64,000 bases of DNA from Trissonchulus latispiculum (lineage: Eukaryota; Nematoda; Enoplea; Enoplida; Ironidae): assembly GCA_030248195.1 (NCBI GenBank), contig JASAND010026250.1, positions 24,778 to 88,777 of the forward strand. The letters are read 5' to 3'. The translations under genes were made by a program, and so were the position numbers. Under the pieces are notes generated by a model, which saw only the letters and a program-made list of their open reading frames with translations, ran no database searches and was not told where the DNA came from. Positions 20,860 to 31,639 of the stretch are shown piece by piece. The first letter of the stretch is position 1. Each line of letters opens with the position of its first letter.

Positions 20860-22895
20860 ACCAATGCCCAATAATCTTTGCATGCAAAATTTCAGCCTTT
20901 CAGCTATCTCCAGTAGCTTGAACCAGGAACCGGTTCAGCTTTGAACCAGTTGAACCATATCTGGCCAGCCATGGGTCAGATCACCAAAGTTACCCCACCA
21001 GTGAATTCCCCTTGCCCAATAACCTTTGTATGCAAAATTTCAGCCTTCTAGCTATCTCCAGTTGCTTGAACCAGGACCTGGTTCAACTTTGACCCAGTTG
21101 AACCAGATCTGGCCAGCCATGGGTCGGATCAGCAAAGTAACACCACCAATGAATTCCCCATGCCCAATAACCTTTGTATGCAAAATTTCAGCCTTCTAGC
21201 TATCTCCAGTTGCTTGAACCAGGACCTGGTTCAACTTTGAACCAGTTGAACCAGATCTGGCCAGCCATGGGTTGGATCACCAAAGTTACACTACCAGTGA
21301 ATTCCCCATGCCCAGTAACCTTTGTATGCAAAATTTCAGCCTTCCAACTATCTCCAGTAGCTTGAACCAGGAACTGGTTCAACTTTTAACCAGTTGAACC
21401 AGATCTGGCCAGGCATAGGTCGGATCACCAAAGTAACACCACCAGTGAATTCCCCATGCCCAATAACCTTTGTATGCAAAATTTCAGCCTTCTAGCTATC
21501 TCCAGTAGCTTGAACCAGGAACTGGTTCAACTTTGAACCAGTTGAACCAGATCTGGCCAGCCATGGGTCGGATCACCAAAGTAACACCACCAGTGAATTC
21601 CCCATGCCCAATAACCTTTGTATGCATAATTTCAGCCTTCCAACTATCTCCAGTAGCTTGAACCAGGAACTGGTTCAACTTTTAACCAGTTGAACCAGAT
21701 CTGGCCAGGCATAGGTCGGATCACCAAAGTAACACCACCAGTGAATTCCCCATGCCCAATAACCTTTGTATGCAAAATTTCAGCCTTCCAACTATCTCCA
21801 GTAGCTTGAACCAGGAACTGGTTCAATTTTGAACCAGTTGAACCAGATCTGGCCAGCCATGGGTCGGATCACCAAAGTAACACCACCAGTGAATTCCCCA
21901 TGCCCAATAACCTTTGTATGCAAAATTTCAGCCTTCCAACTATCTCCAGTAGCTTGAACCAGGAACTGGTTCAACTTTGAACCAGTTGAACCAGATCTGG
22001 CCAGGCATAGGTCGGATCACCAAAGTAACACCACCAGTGAATTCCCCATGCCCAATAACCTTTGTATGCAAAATTTCAGCCTTCCAACTATCTCCAGTAG
22101 CTTGAACCAGGAACTGGTTCAATTTTGAACCAGTTGAACCAGATCTGGCCAGCCATGGGTCGGATCACCAAAGTAACACCACCAGTGAATTCCCCATGCC
22201 CAATAACCTTTGTATGCAAAATTTCAGCCTTCTAGCTATCTCCAGTAGCTTGAACCAGGAACTGGTTCAACTTTGAACCAGTTGAACCAGATCTGGCCAG
22301 CCATGGGTCGGATCACCAAAGTAACACCACCAGTGAATTCCCCATGCCCAATAACCTTTGTATGCAAAATTTCAGCCTTGCAACTATCTCCAGTAGCTTG
22401 AACCAGGAACTGGTTCAATTTTGAACCAGTTGAACCAGATCTGGCCAGCCATGGGTCGGATCACCAAACTAACACCACCAGTGAATTCCCCATGCCCAAT
22501 AACCTTTGTATGCAAAATTTCAGCCTTCTAGCTATCTCCAGTAGCTTGAACCAGGAACTGGTTCAACTTTGAACCAGTTGAACCAGATCTGGCCAGCCAT
22601 GGGTCGGATCACCAAAGTAACACCACCAGTGAATTCCCCATGCCCAATAACCTTTGTATGCAAAATTTCAGCCTTCCAACTATCTCCAGTAGCTTGAACC
22701 AGGAACTGGTTCAATCTTGAACCAGTTGAACCAGATCTGGCCAGCCATGGGTCGGATCACCAAAGTAACACCACCAGTGAATTCCCCATGCCCAATAACC
22801 TTTGTATGCAAAATTTCAGCCTTCTAGCTATCTCCAGTAGCTTGAACCAGGAACTGGTTCAACTTTGAACCAGTTGAACCAGATGAACCAGGCGA
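20860..22895 (+). repeat. 148-bp tandem array, about 13-14 units
   Basis: Exact 148-bp spacing of CAGTAGCTTGAACCAGGAAC through 21350-22860. Each unit contains the inverted repeats GAACCAGGAACTGGTTC and GAACCAGTTGAACC, then CCATGGGTCGGATCACCAAA. Two or three unit subtypes (TTCTAGCTATCTC versus TTCCAACTATCTC) partly alternate, which suggests spread as multi-unit blocks. Small minus-strand frames recur only because the array repeats. Confidence 0.95.
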
Positions 22896-23426
22896 GATAC
22901 GGTGTCGGCACTATGCTCAGCGTGTTCAGCGACCCCGATTTACTATATATGGGTACCACCCCAAGGCCGAAAAACGCTGTTTTTGCCCGTTTTTAGACTA
23001 TTTTCAAATTTTCGGACTTAGAAATTTTTCAGCTTGAAGGTGTCCAAAAACGCTATTTTTTCCATTTTTGACCATCTATAAAAATCGAACCAGATCGAAA
23101 TTCGGAAAAAAAACATAAACTTGCTAAGTACCATTGCCTAGATATTCAAAAAATAGTATAGAAAAATTTTTGCTATGGGCCGTTTGAAAAATCGAGTTAA
23201 CACAAAATTGACAAAAATCATGCTGAATACAGAGAAAAAAAAAACCCCACTTTCAAACCCGTAAGAGAAAGTCGATTTTTTCAAAGTTCATTTTTTCCGG
23301 GCAAGTTTGGTATCATTCGAAAGCTCTCGGCCTGGAGATTTCAAAAATGTAAATATTAGCTCCTAATTCCTTCCCGTTAATTAGTTATGCCTAATTAGCA
23401 CTTTTCAAAATCCGCAAAGTGCCTTT

Positions 23427-24159
23427 ATAGCTCATATTATACACGGAAACTAGCCTGTAAAATGCATATGAGTGGCGTTGAGGTTGTAAATTAAGGAAAA
23501 CAAGTTGCAACGGCTTAACATATGAGCCTGTCCTACAACGAGGCTCATATTGGCGTATATAATAATATAATTTGTCGATATTTGACCTTCATATAAATAG
23601 CACGTAAAGCTTTTCATTACAAAATTGTCCTTCACACATCTTGTCGCTAAGACATTATACTGTGCATACGCATTATACGGCATGCCACTCTGCGCTCTGA
23701 CTCAGAGCCAAGTGGGGAAAGCATTACGTATGTGAGAGTAGTGTGCCATAGTGTTCCGAGAATACAGTAGGTGTACTATAGTGCTTCCGGAAATAGTAGG
23801 TGCCATGGTGTTTCGGGAAACATCAGCTTGCATGTATATACAGTTCAACTTGAGGTGTCGCAGTTCACTTCGTTCAGTCCATTTCTTTCAGGCCACAATG
23901 TTAACATATTATTTCTATTCATTCGTTTTTTCTTTAATATGATGGCCTGATGATCTTTAAGAAGACTGCACTGTGACGCCAATATGAGCCTCGTTGTAGG
24001 ACAGGCTCATATGTTAAGCCGTTGCAACTTGTTTTCCTTAATTTACAACCTCAACGCCACTCATATGCATTTTACAGGCTAGTTTCCGTGTTTGTACAAC
24101 CTGCCTGAGAGTACTCATATGTATTTTACATGCGACGAAGGAGCATTTTTGGTTCTTGT
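23427..24159. mobile_element. Foldback element A, copy 2
   Basis: The right arm 23971-24159 is full length and matches copy 1. The left arm (23427-23545) has the inner part but not the outer ACAAGAAC end, so it is truncated or rearranged. It lies within the large foldback element. Confidence 0.85.
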
Positions 24160-24239
24160 TTTCCATTCTTTTACATATGTATGCGCAAAAAAGAACCAAC
24201 ATAATATATTTCCGAACACCATGCGCAAGCAGATACTAT

Positions 24240-25085
24240 TTTGACACTTTTGGAAAATTTCATATTTGACTCAAAATCGCTTATGTCCCCACACCCCACC
24301 CCACCACAGCACTCTACAGCCACTTTGAGCATGCAATTCCATTTTTGACCGAAAATCGCCTAAGTGCCCAACCCACCCCACCACAGCACTCTACAGCCAC
24401 TTTGAGCATGCAATTCTATGACAAAAGTTGTTCTGCTCGCTTAGGGCTTTCATTTGGTACCAAATTTTACCACGTTTGAAAAATTTCATTTTTGACCGAA
24501 AATTGCCTAAGTCCCCACCCTACCCCACCACAGCACTCTACAGCCACTTTGAGCATGCAATTCTATGACAAAAGTTGCTCAGCTCACTTAGGGCTTTCAT
24601 TTGGTACCAAATTTTACCACTTTTGAAAAATTTCATTTTTGACCGAAAATCGCCTAAGTCCCCACCCCACCAAACCACAGCACTCTACAGCCACTTTGAG
24701 CATGCAATTCTATGACAAAAGTTGCTCAGCTCACTTAGGGCTTTCATTTGGTACCAAATTTGACCACTTTTGAAAAATTTCATTTTTGACCGAAAATCGC
24801 CTAAGTCCCCACCCCACCCCACCACAGCACTCTACAGCCACTTTGAGCATGCAGTTCTATGACAAAAGTTGCTCAGCGCACTTAGGGCTTTCATTTGGTA
24901 CCAAATTTGACCACTTTTGAAAAATTTTATTTTGGACCGAAAATCGCCTAAGTCCCCACCCCACCCCACCACAGCACTCTACAGCCACTTTGAGCATGCA
25001 GTTCTATGACAAAAGTTGCTCAGCGCACTTAGGGCTTTCATTTGGTACCAAATTTGACCACTTTTGAAAAATTTTATTTTGGACC
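24240..25085 (-). repeat. 147-bp tandem array, right arm (inverted)
   Basis: CACTTTGAGC recurs at 24545, 24692, 24839 and 24986 (spacing 147), with two shortened units before them. The sequence is the reverse complement of the 19336-20020 array. Confidence 0.92.
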
Positions 25086-25089
25086 ACCT

Positions 25090-25560
25090 GACCCCTTACC
25101 GACCTGACCCCTCAGACGGCCAAGTGGAGCCAGCCCAGCAAAATGGGTGCGTTGTACAGCAAAACGGACACCGGAAATGAGCTGGGCGCACCAGAAAACC
25201 CATATAGAGAAAGTTTTGAGAGGCCAAGTAGAGCCTAGTATGGACCTCCAGGAAACGGTTGCCGACATGACCCTCCAGACGGCAAAGTGGAACCAGCCCA
25301 GCAAGATGGATGAGTCGGACGGCAAAACGGACACCGGCAATAAGCTGGGCGCACCAGAAAACCCCTATAGAGAAAGTTTTGAGAGGCCAAGTAGAGCCTA
25401 GTATGGGCCTCCAGGTAGCGGTTGCCGACATGACCCTCCAGACGGCAAAGTGGAACCAGCCCAGCAACTTGGGTCAGTCGGGCAGCAAAAGTAATAGCAG
25501 GAATCGATTCTCCGACCGCAAAAACCTTTGTATGCACGATTTGAGCCTTCCAGGTCGCAA
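25090..25560 (-). repeat. 163-bp tandem array, right arm (inverted)
   Basis: CAGACGGCAAAGTGGAACCAG and AAAGTTTTGAGAGGCC words repeat and are the reverse complements of the 18880-19335 units. Confidence 0.88.
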
Positions 25561-26162
25561 AATAAGCGAAAAAACCAAGTTCAAAGTTGGACCCAAAATT
25601 CACCAACTTTGGCAGGCCAGTACCCAAAAATTACGCTCACGGCCGGAAAATCATATAGCAATTGAACGACCCTGATATGTGTCCTATTCAGCCATATAGG
25701 CAGTATTGCCCCATATATAGCCCAGTCTGACTTATTAAGGTGACATTGAAGCATACTTTTTGGTCATTTTAGCGTTTTGGCCGACTTTGGCCCCCCACCA
25801 AAAATTTTTTCCGGCTCTGGGAGGCATAAAAACTAGCCTATCGGCTTATTTTTGTTGCGTACTCCAAGAATATATATGGTTTTCATAGGCAAAAATTTTT
25901 CTATCTGTTGTTATTAAAGCTACAAAACCCCCTTACCAAACGTCAAAGCGGAGAACCGGAAAAAAAAAACATCACTCTCGTAAGCGATTTTTGGCATAAC
26001 TTTTTAACGGAAAGTGGTACGGGGATGAAACTTCGCACACATACTAAACTCGACACGTACAATTTTTTGCGCACATAATCTGCGCAGGATCTGCGCAGGA
26101 ATCTGCGCAGCTTCTGCGCAGCCTTGTTTTACACGGTCATTCGACCATTTTCACTCATATTA

Positions 26163-27432
26163 TTTAATATATTAAACAATAAAATATTACTTAGTTCAGA
26201 AAATTCGAATAGGTAGCATAACCCCGCTGAAGCTTTTAAATTTAATATATATTGGTAGAAGATACGTACTTATTGTTAAATTGAAAAATTAAAACCTTGG
26301 CGTAGACCTTACGTATATAATGCTATTTCAGATTTATATTATGTACACTGTTGTGTAGATGTCAGTTCTAGCTCAAATCTATATAATATATGTATACGTA
26401 TATAATTGTTTTCATATAATTGTTTACATAGAATGGAATAAGCTTTTTGCTGTGTGTTTAGTAATTACGTACATATATACTTTACTGCAGAGCAGAGTGC
26501 AACAGAATTATTAAAAAATTATGGATAGAGCAAATAGCAAGGGTTTTTAAAGTATTTTGAATAAATATAATTTAAAATTCAAAAACCAGATGAAGCTAGC
26601 CAAAAACGTGAAACTTCTTTTAATTCAACTAAGGGAGATTGCGTTTAGTTCAAATTTCTTTGAAACGCGTGAAAAATACTTCAGGCTTAATTACGTATGC
26701 TTAAAGGATAAAAATTTATATATTACAATCAAGGACAAAAAATCTGAAGTGCATTTAGCATTTGCATTTTACTCAGAAAACTAATTACAAGATAAGGTCT
26801 ACATGGACGAACAAGTGATGTTCTAAACACGTTCAGTTTTTATAGCTTATATATATATTACCTAAGCTCATATATATACCCAGATACAGCCAGATTTTAC
26901 AATAATTTAAGCAAGAACAGCAATCTTCAGAAAAAATATTTGAATTTTATCTTGAATAAAAAAGAGAATAAAGTTAAGCTAAAATTATAATAAGCCAAAT
27001 TTCGATGGCATCATTATTTTCGCGATAATTTTTTATTTTGTATAATATTCAAAATTGCAACTGCAACTTTTCTTGGAGCTTTTGCTTTAGTAAAGTTAAA
27101 TTAAATTTTTAATTATGACTGAAAATTGTCAGGCAAGCCAGATAAAAACTAAACACTAAACACGCTTCTGGCGTATTTTGCCGAGAGGTCTTAGAGCAGC
27201 TTGATGCTCCCAGATATTTCCTGGAATCAATTTCTGTCTATTTATTTTGCTTAATTTAATATCCAGCTCACTACTTAAAAAATTAATTTTTATTTGCCAG
27301 TAAATTTCCTTTAAAATTAAACTTGCATTCGACCAAATTATTCAGCGAAATTCGGCGCAATAATGTAGATTAATAAGCCATTTATTGTATCAAGAACGTG
27401 CTCGAAATTCGAATATATATATTATTACATAC
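26163..27432. other. AT-rich gene-free stretch between elements
   Basis: Very AT-rich. One 75-residue plus-strand frame (26557-26784) is Lys/Asn/Phe-rich and unrecognised. It may be interior sequence of the putative large hAT element bounded near 18085 and 28078. No gene supported. Confidence 0.5.
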
Positions 27433-27778
27433 TAGAGATGCACCGGTGCCGCCACTACCGGGGCCGGGGCCGGGGCCTAGAAATTGGGGGTCCAAATCGA
27501 AAATTTTCAAAAATTTTCTTGAAAATTTAATTTTTGCAATAATTTTTGATATACAAACGTTACTATCGTTGTTTTCATTCATATATATCAGCGGGAAAAC
27601 AAACTATTTGTAACACTTTTTGACTTTCGAAAATTCAAAATTTTGGTAAAAAAATGTCAAAAAATTACAAAATTTTGCTAATTTTTGGCCCCGGTCTGTA
27701 CCGGGACCTGACCACCGGGGCCGGGGCCGGGGCCTGACTACCGGGGCCGGGGCCGGGGCAGGCCCCGGTGCATCCCTA
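27433..27778. mobile_element. 346-bp hAT-type MITE with GGGGCC terminal repeats
   Basis: Ends TAGAGATGCACCGGTGCC and GGCCCCGGTGCATCCCTA fit hAT YARNG termini. TTACATAC at 27425-27432 and 27779-27786 is an exact 8-bp TSD. GGGGCCGGGGCC arrays lie just inside both ends. Confidence 0.92.
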
Positions 27779-28009
27779 TTACATACCGTGTATAATTAAA
27801 GTTTTAGTATATATATACAATTTAAATTTAAAGACAGAATTCTCAAAATAAATTGCAAATTTCATTTTCGTGCATTGAAATTATTATATAAAATACAATT
27901 CAAACTTTATTACAATGTTCTAGTAGCTACAAAAAAGCGAAAAATTACACAAAAATTGTCCAAAACGTCAGAAAAAATTTTCGATTTTTGTAGTGTTAAA
28001 GAGCTGGTT

Positions 28010-28078
28010 CCGGTTCCGGTTCCGGTTTTTTAAAGCCAGTTCCGGTTCCGGTTTTTTGGAGTTCCGGTCGATCCCTAA
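28010..28078. mobile_element. hAT-like terminus (right) with GGTTCC repeats
   Basis: GGTTCCGGTTCC repeats run into TCGATCCCTA, an inverted hAT-type end. The candidate partner is at 18085. Confidence 0.5.
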
Positions 28079-28195
28079 CATACACATATTAGGGTATATA
28101 AATTTTGCAAACATTTTCAAAAACTCCTAATTGGTGGATATAGATCAAACCCTTATATTATTATATACATTAGCTAACTAAAGGTTTAAAGAAGT

Positions 28196-28521
28196 CTGGC
28201 TTATTCCTTGGAATTTTTTATGGGGGGGGGGCTTCGTGGATGCCCCCAATGATGGGGGCATATTTTCGGAAAATTTTTTGAATTTTTGTGAGTTGTTTGT
28301 GTGCAAACTGGTAAAAGTCGCTAAAAATGACTAATTTTAAGTGGTTTCTAGGCTAAAATAGTGAAATTTTCGTTAAAAATCCGGCTAAGCCGGAAAATGT
28401 TTTGAAAGCTTAGGGTAAAAATGGTAAAATTTGGCAATTTTTGGGGTATATATAATGGGGTGGTCGGAATTTATGGGGCTGCTCGGATGAAGGGGAGGGT
28501 CCCCCACTAGGTATAAGCCAG
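28196..28521. mobile_element. G-rich element with 5-bp TSD GAAGT
   Basis: Ends CTGGCTTATTCCTTGG and GGTATAAGCCAG. GAAGT is duplicated at 28191-28195 and 28522-28526. The interior has a G-run, ATGGGGGCAT and the hairpin variant CCGGCTAAGCCGG. Its closest relative is 45683-45948. Confidence 0.88.
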
Positions 28522-28751
28522 GAAGTTCGCGAACTCCTCAAAATTCTCGCTAGCTTCACGTACTTATGTAGTTCGCGGACTTCGCAAATAATTTACTTTC
28601 CTTTGAGCTCGTAACGTAACGTAACGTACATACTTACTTACACAGTCTAACTTATTTAGATCAGGCTGCTCCTGTCTTATGTGCACTGTATTGACTGATT
28701 TGATTTGCCAGAACAATTTCTAACCACTGGGCTTCCCCAGTTTCTGTGATA

Positions 28752-29711
28752 ATGACAGAAGACATTGTAAATGCTAATATGGGCGGTGGTGGTGTTCCCT
28801 CAAATCCTCCCAGTGGACCACCGGGGGCTGGCGGTCCCAGCGGTCCTTTGGCTTCGACCTACCCTGATCCCCCACTGGACTATATCTGTGCCTACACCGA
28901 TGAAGCCATCGCCGAAGGCAAAGCCCTGCCCCCGCCGGAGCCCATTCAGGGCACCTATCTGATGTTCGGTCGCCCGTATCGGAGTGATGAAATGCTCCTG
29001 CAGTCTCTGGAGGAGCAGGGCGTGCGTCGGGTCTATCAGACGGCCTCTGATCCTCCGACCGTTTCCGCTCCCGCCACTGCCTTTGATCATCGGCAGGAGA
29101 TGAAGAAACTGAACCATTCGATTGTGGCCAACTTTCTGGACCTCCTAGAGCTGCTGATTCGCTGTCCCATTTCCACAGAACGTCATGAGAAGTTGGACGA
29201 CCTGGAACTGCTGTTCATCAATCTTCACCATCTGATCAACGAGTATCGACCGCATCAGGCTCGCGAAACGCTCCGGCTGATGCTGGACGTTCAGGCCAAG
29301 GAGCGGGCCCGTATTGTGGACCGGTTCCAACGGTTCTATGACATTGTGGCCAGCCGGCTACGGAGCTGTATGGCTGAGATACCGGCCAGCCGTTCCCTGC
29401 CGCCTGACATTCAGGACCGACTGGATCGAATTCGTCGCGGCGAATTCCTTCTAGAGACTTCGCTTTCTTCTGCTTCTTCTATTCTAGGCTCAGCTTCCCT
29501 TCCTTCCAGATCTGTCGAGACTGAAAGCCGAAACCTTTCGGTTTCGGCGATCAAGGATGAAATTTTGCTGACCGGAACGCTGGTTGCGGAGCAACCGACT
29601 GGTGACGATGAGCCGGTGTCAAAGCCAGGAACCTCGACTGGTTCGACCAGGAAATACTGTGCTGTAAAAGACTCATATCTTTGTGAAAATATGGACGATG
29701 ATTTGTCGTGA
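28752..29711 (+). CDS. MED7: Mediator complex subunit 7
   Basis: Middle-module Mediator subunit; in the nucleus it forms a long helical heterodimer with MED21 and helps link head and tail modules to RNA polymerase II. The 319-residue ORF has a Gly/Pro-rich N-terminus (1-35), then the family core: YPDPPLDYICAYTDEAI, a GTYLMFGRPY segment, and FDHRQEMKKLN. The MED7 hallmark is LINEYRPHQARETL at 161-174. The C-terminal 80-90 residues are Ser-rich and exceed the usual length (human protein 233). ATG 28752 is preceded by only GTG ATA in frame from a nearby stop. An AG at 28710-28711 (TTTGCCAG) could be a 5' UTR splice acceptor. No intron is needed. Family identity is secure. Confidence 0.95.
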   Translation: MTEDIVNANMGGGGVPSNPPSGPPGAGGPSGPLASTYPDPPLDYICAYTDEAIAEGKALPPPEPIQGTYLMFGRPYRSDEMLLQSLEEQGVRRVYQTASDPPTVSAPATAFDHRQEMKKLNHSIVANFLDLLELLIRCPISTERHEKLDDLELLFINLHHLINEYRPHQARETLRLMLDVQAKERARIVDRFQRFYDIVASRLRSCMAEIPASRSLPPDIQDRLDRIRRGEFLLETSLSSASSILGSASLPSRSVETESRNLSVSAIKDEILLTGTLVAEQPTGDDEPVSKPGTSTGSTRKYCAVKDSYLCENMDDDLS

Positions 29712-29729
29712 CATTAGTTATTAATGTTT

Positions 29730-30109
29730 CAGTGTATTTTTACCGGGGGGGGGGGGGCGGTGGGCCCCCGAAATTGACCTTCCCCTCAAAAATGCCTTCC
29801 CTTCCCCGAAATGGACCCTGCTGGGATTTTTTGCTCTCCTAACGGCCTTTTTTGGCGGCCCAAATGTTACCCAAAAACAGGCAAAATTTCAACAATTTTC
29901 CGGTTTCGCCGGAGATTTTTTCGTTAAATAGAGGCTTTTAGCTTGAATCATGGCATTTTTGAGAACTTTGCGTTTCTACGTGTAAAATGTTCCAAAAACA
30001 CCAATTTTAACTTATTTTTGCAAAACTATCTTCCCCAGGCGGCCCGGGGGGGGGGGGGGCCAGGGAAGCCCCCTCCCCTGAAAAATCTCCTAAAAGTATA
30101 TATACCCTG
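29730..30109. mobile_element. G-rich element in the MED7 3' flank, 6-bp TSD
   Basis: Starts CAGTGTATTTTTACC and ends GTATATATACCCTG. ATGTTT is duplicated at 29724-29729 and 30110-30115. It starts 18 bases after the MED7 stop codon, so it probably lies in the 3' UTR. It contains CCGGTTTCGCCGG, a one-base variant of the family hairpin. Confidence 0.88.
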
Positions 30110-30591
30110 ATGTTTTGCTAAATTTTCTCATTTTTGTGCAACATACATATACGTATGTCGCGTATAGACGTAACATAATATCATCTATCTTTCTATTTAT
30201 CTTTCGCATCTAGGTGGCTCATAGTTTGCTGCAACTTCCCCGTGTAACGTTCCCTGGCCCAAATATACTGGGTCCGGTATGTTGGCATGAAAAGGTTTTT
30301 TAAGCAGAAAAGTGGGGAAGCCCTCGCCCCCTCTCACCTGTGGGTAGAGAAAATCAAAGTGGGAATGGGATAATGCAATTTCTTAAAATGCCGTAAAAAG
30401 AATGTTTTCTACATAAAAAATCCGAGACAGGTAGAAGAAATTCTAATTCTTTCTAATAAGTTGAGAATGTTTGAAAACGTAGCAGTAAATATCAATAGAC
30501 AAAGGCATTTTCAAAAGATCCTGACGTTTTCTGATAAAGACTTGGAAATATTTTAGAAATTGTGTATTTAGATTTATTATTTAATGGAGTT

Positions 30592-30905
30592 GGTTGTTGT
30601 TGTTGTTGTTATTGCCGGGCTACTCAGCCAAGAGGCTATATGAGGGCGCTAACCTTTGTCTCTCCCCATCAGTCACAGCTAGTATGACTCTCGCTTCGTC
30701 GCCTGAATGCTGTCCCAAATGGGAAGCTGGAGCAGATACCTTCTTGGCCTTTCGGTTCCGGTAATAAGACATCCATTAACTGCTCATACGCAAGGTAGAG
30801 GAACACAGCATCTTTCGACACTCCAAGCCCCAAGCGCAGATGGAGTTGGTCAACATTGTTAATAGCGTAAATTCTTTGAAGTCTGCCCTGGCTCTCCAAT
30901 ATCTG
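30592..30905 (-). mobile_element. Truncated tRNA-derived SINE (relative of 54595-55233)
   Basis: A (GTT)n tract at 30595-30612 is the reverse of an (AAC)n tail. The body matches the 54595-55233 element in the same orientation: TAGTATGACTCTC, ATGGGAAGCTGGA, TTGGCCTTTC, CCATTAACTGC, AGAGGAACACAGC, AGCGCAGATG. The tRNA-like head is absent. Confidence 0.75.
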
Positions 30906-31301
30906 TTCGGGCTGTTCGGCTTCTCGACAACACTGAAATAAACCGGAGAAAAACTTTTCCGTAAGAATTTTTCCGGGTACCGGAAATAAGTTGATTGCAT
31001 TTTTATTTGTTTGGTTTCTATCTGGTTTTGCTTGGAACTGCTCCTTGTTGTAGATGTTATGCAGTAAACTTGAATCTTTCTGTGTGAATTGAATTGAGTT
31101 TCTGAAGAACTTGTTTTGTTCTTATGTATTTTTACAATTAAACGAATTTGTTTGTTGTTGTCAAGCTAGTGTCATTGCTATTCTGAGTGCGTAAGCTGGC
31201 CTTCGTGTGTGGTCGGACCTGCGGTCATCCGTCTTTAGTTGATGAATCGGCTGAGCGTAGTTTATTTCCGCTTTCCGGTAGGTCTAAGGAAGAGTACAGT
31301 G

Positions 31302-31609
31302 TGTGCCACTAGACACACTCTATGTTATCAGAGCAAAAACTATACTCTGCTCGCTAACGGCCCACCCCCCCTCGCTAATCAGGCCCATCACTTCTAAGAA
31401 TTTTGAGCGCTATGCTTATATTCTAAAGCTCGAAGCAGGCACAAAATTCGCGCACGCACTGCTTGTGTTTTCGAGCTTAAGCACATAAACAGAGCAAGTG
31501 AGCGTACCCCCGTTTCGACTGGGTAATGAATTGCGGGGGGGGGGGGTGGCCGTTAGCGTGCAGAGCATAGTTTTTTGCTCTGATAACATAGAGCTTGCCT
31601 AGTGGCATA
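31302..31609. mobile_element. MITE with about 60-bp terminal inverted repeats
   Basis: TGCCACTAG and CTCTATGTTATCAGAGC on the left recur inverted on the right (GCTCTGATAACATAGAG, then CTAGTGGCA), with CGCTAACGGCC further in. The interior matches 44078-44405: GAAGCAG, CACAAAAT, GAGTGAGCGTACC, CCGTTTC, ACTGGGTA. Neither copy codes for protein. Confidence 0.8.
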
Positions 31610-31639
31610 CTCTTATAATTATGTACTCTTGGTCTAAGA

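Larger units (their letters stand above)
18280..26162. mobile_element. About 7.9-kb foldback element with mirrored tandem arrays
   Basis: 18280-18500 and 25940-26162 are reverse complements (AATATG ends, then CTGCGCAG words, then TTTTTAACGGTAAGTG and GAAACCGGAAAAAA). Moving inward, a 163-bp-unit array (18880-19335) is mirrored at about 25090-25560. A 147-bp-unit array (19336-20020) is mirrored at 24240-25085. The centre holds foldback B, a 148-bp-unit array and foldback A copy 2. No transposase gene is visible on either strand. The structure recalls foldback elements such as Drosophila FB or Galileo only in having long repeat-bearing arms; no sequence relationship is claimed. Confidence 0.75.

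Noticed and set aside
21200..22714. Recurrent 60-residue minus-strand frames (MNQFLVQATGDSWKAE..) repeated every 148 bp
   Set aside because: They follow the tandem array period, which is not a multiple of three, each ends at the same point, and no promoter or splice context exists. They are by-products of the repeat.
18880..25085. CRISPR-like regularly spaced repeats
   Set aside because: Units are contiguous 147-163-bp tandem repeats without unique spacers, in eukaryotic DNA.
26557..26784. 75-residue Lys/Asn-rich ORF
   Set aside because: AT-rich composition alone explains it; possible hAT interior debris but no transposase motif seen.
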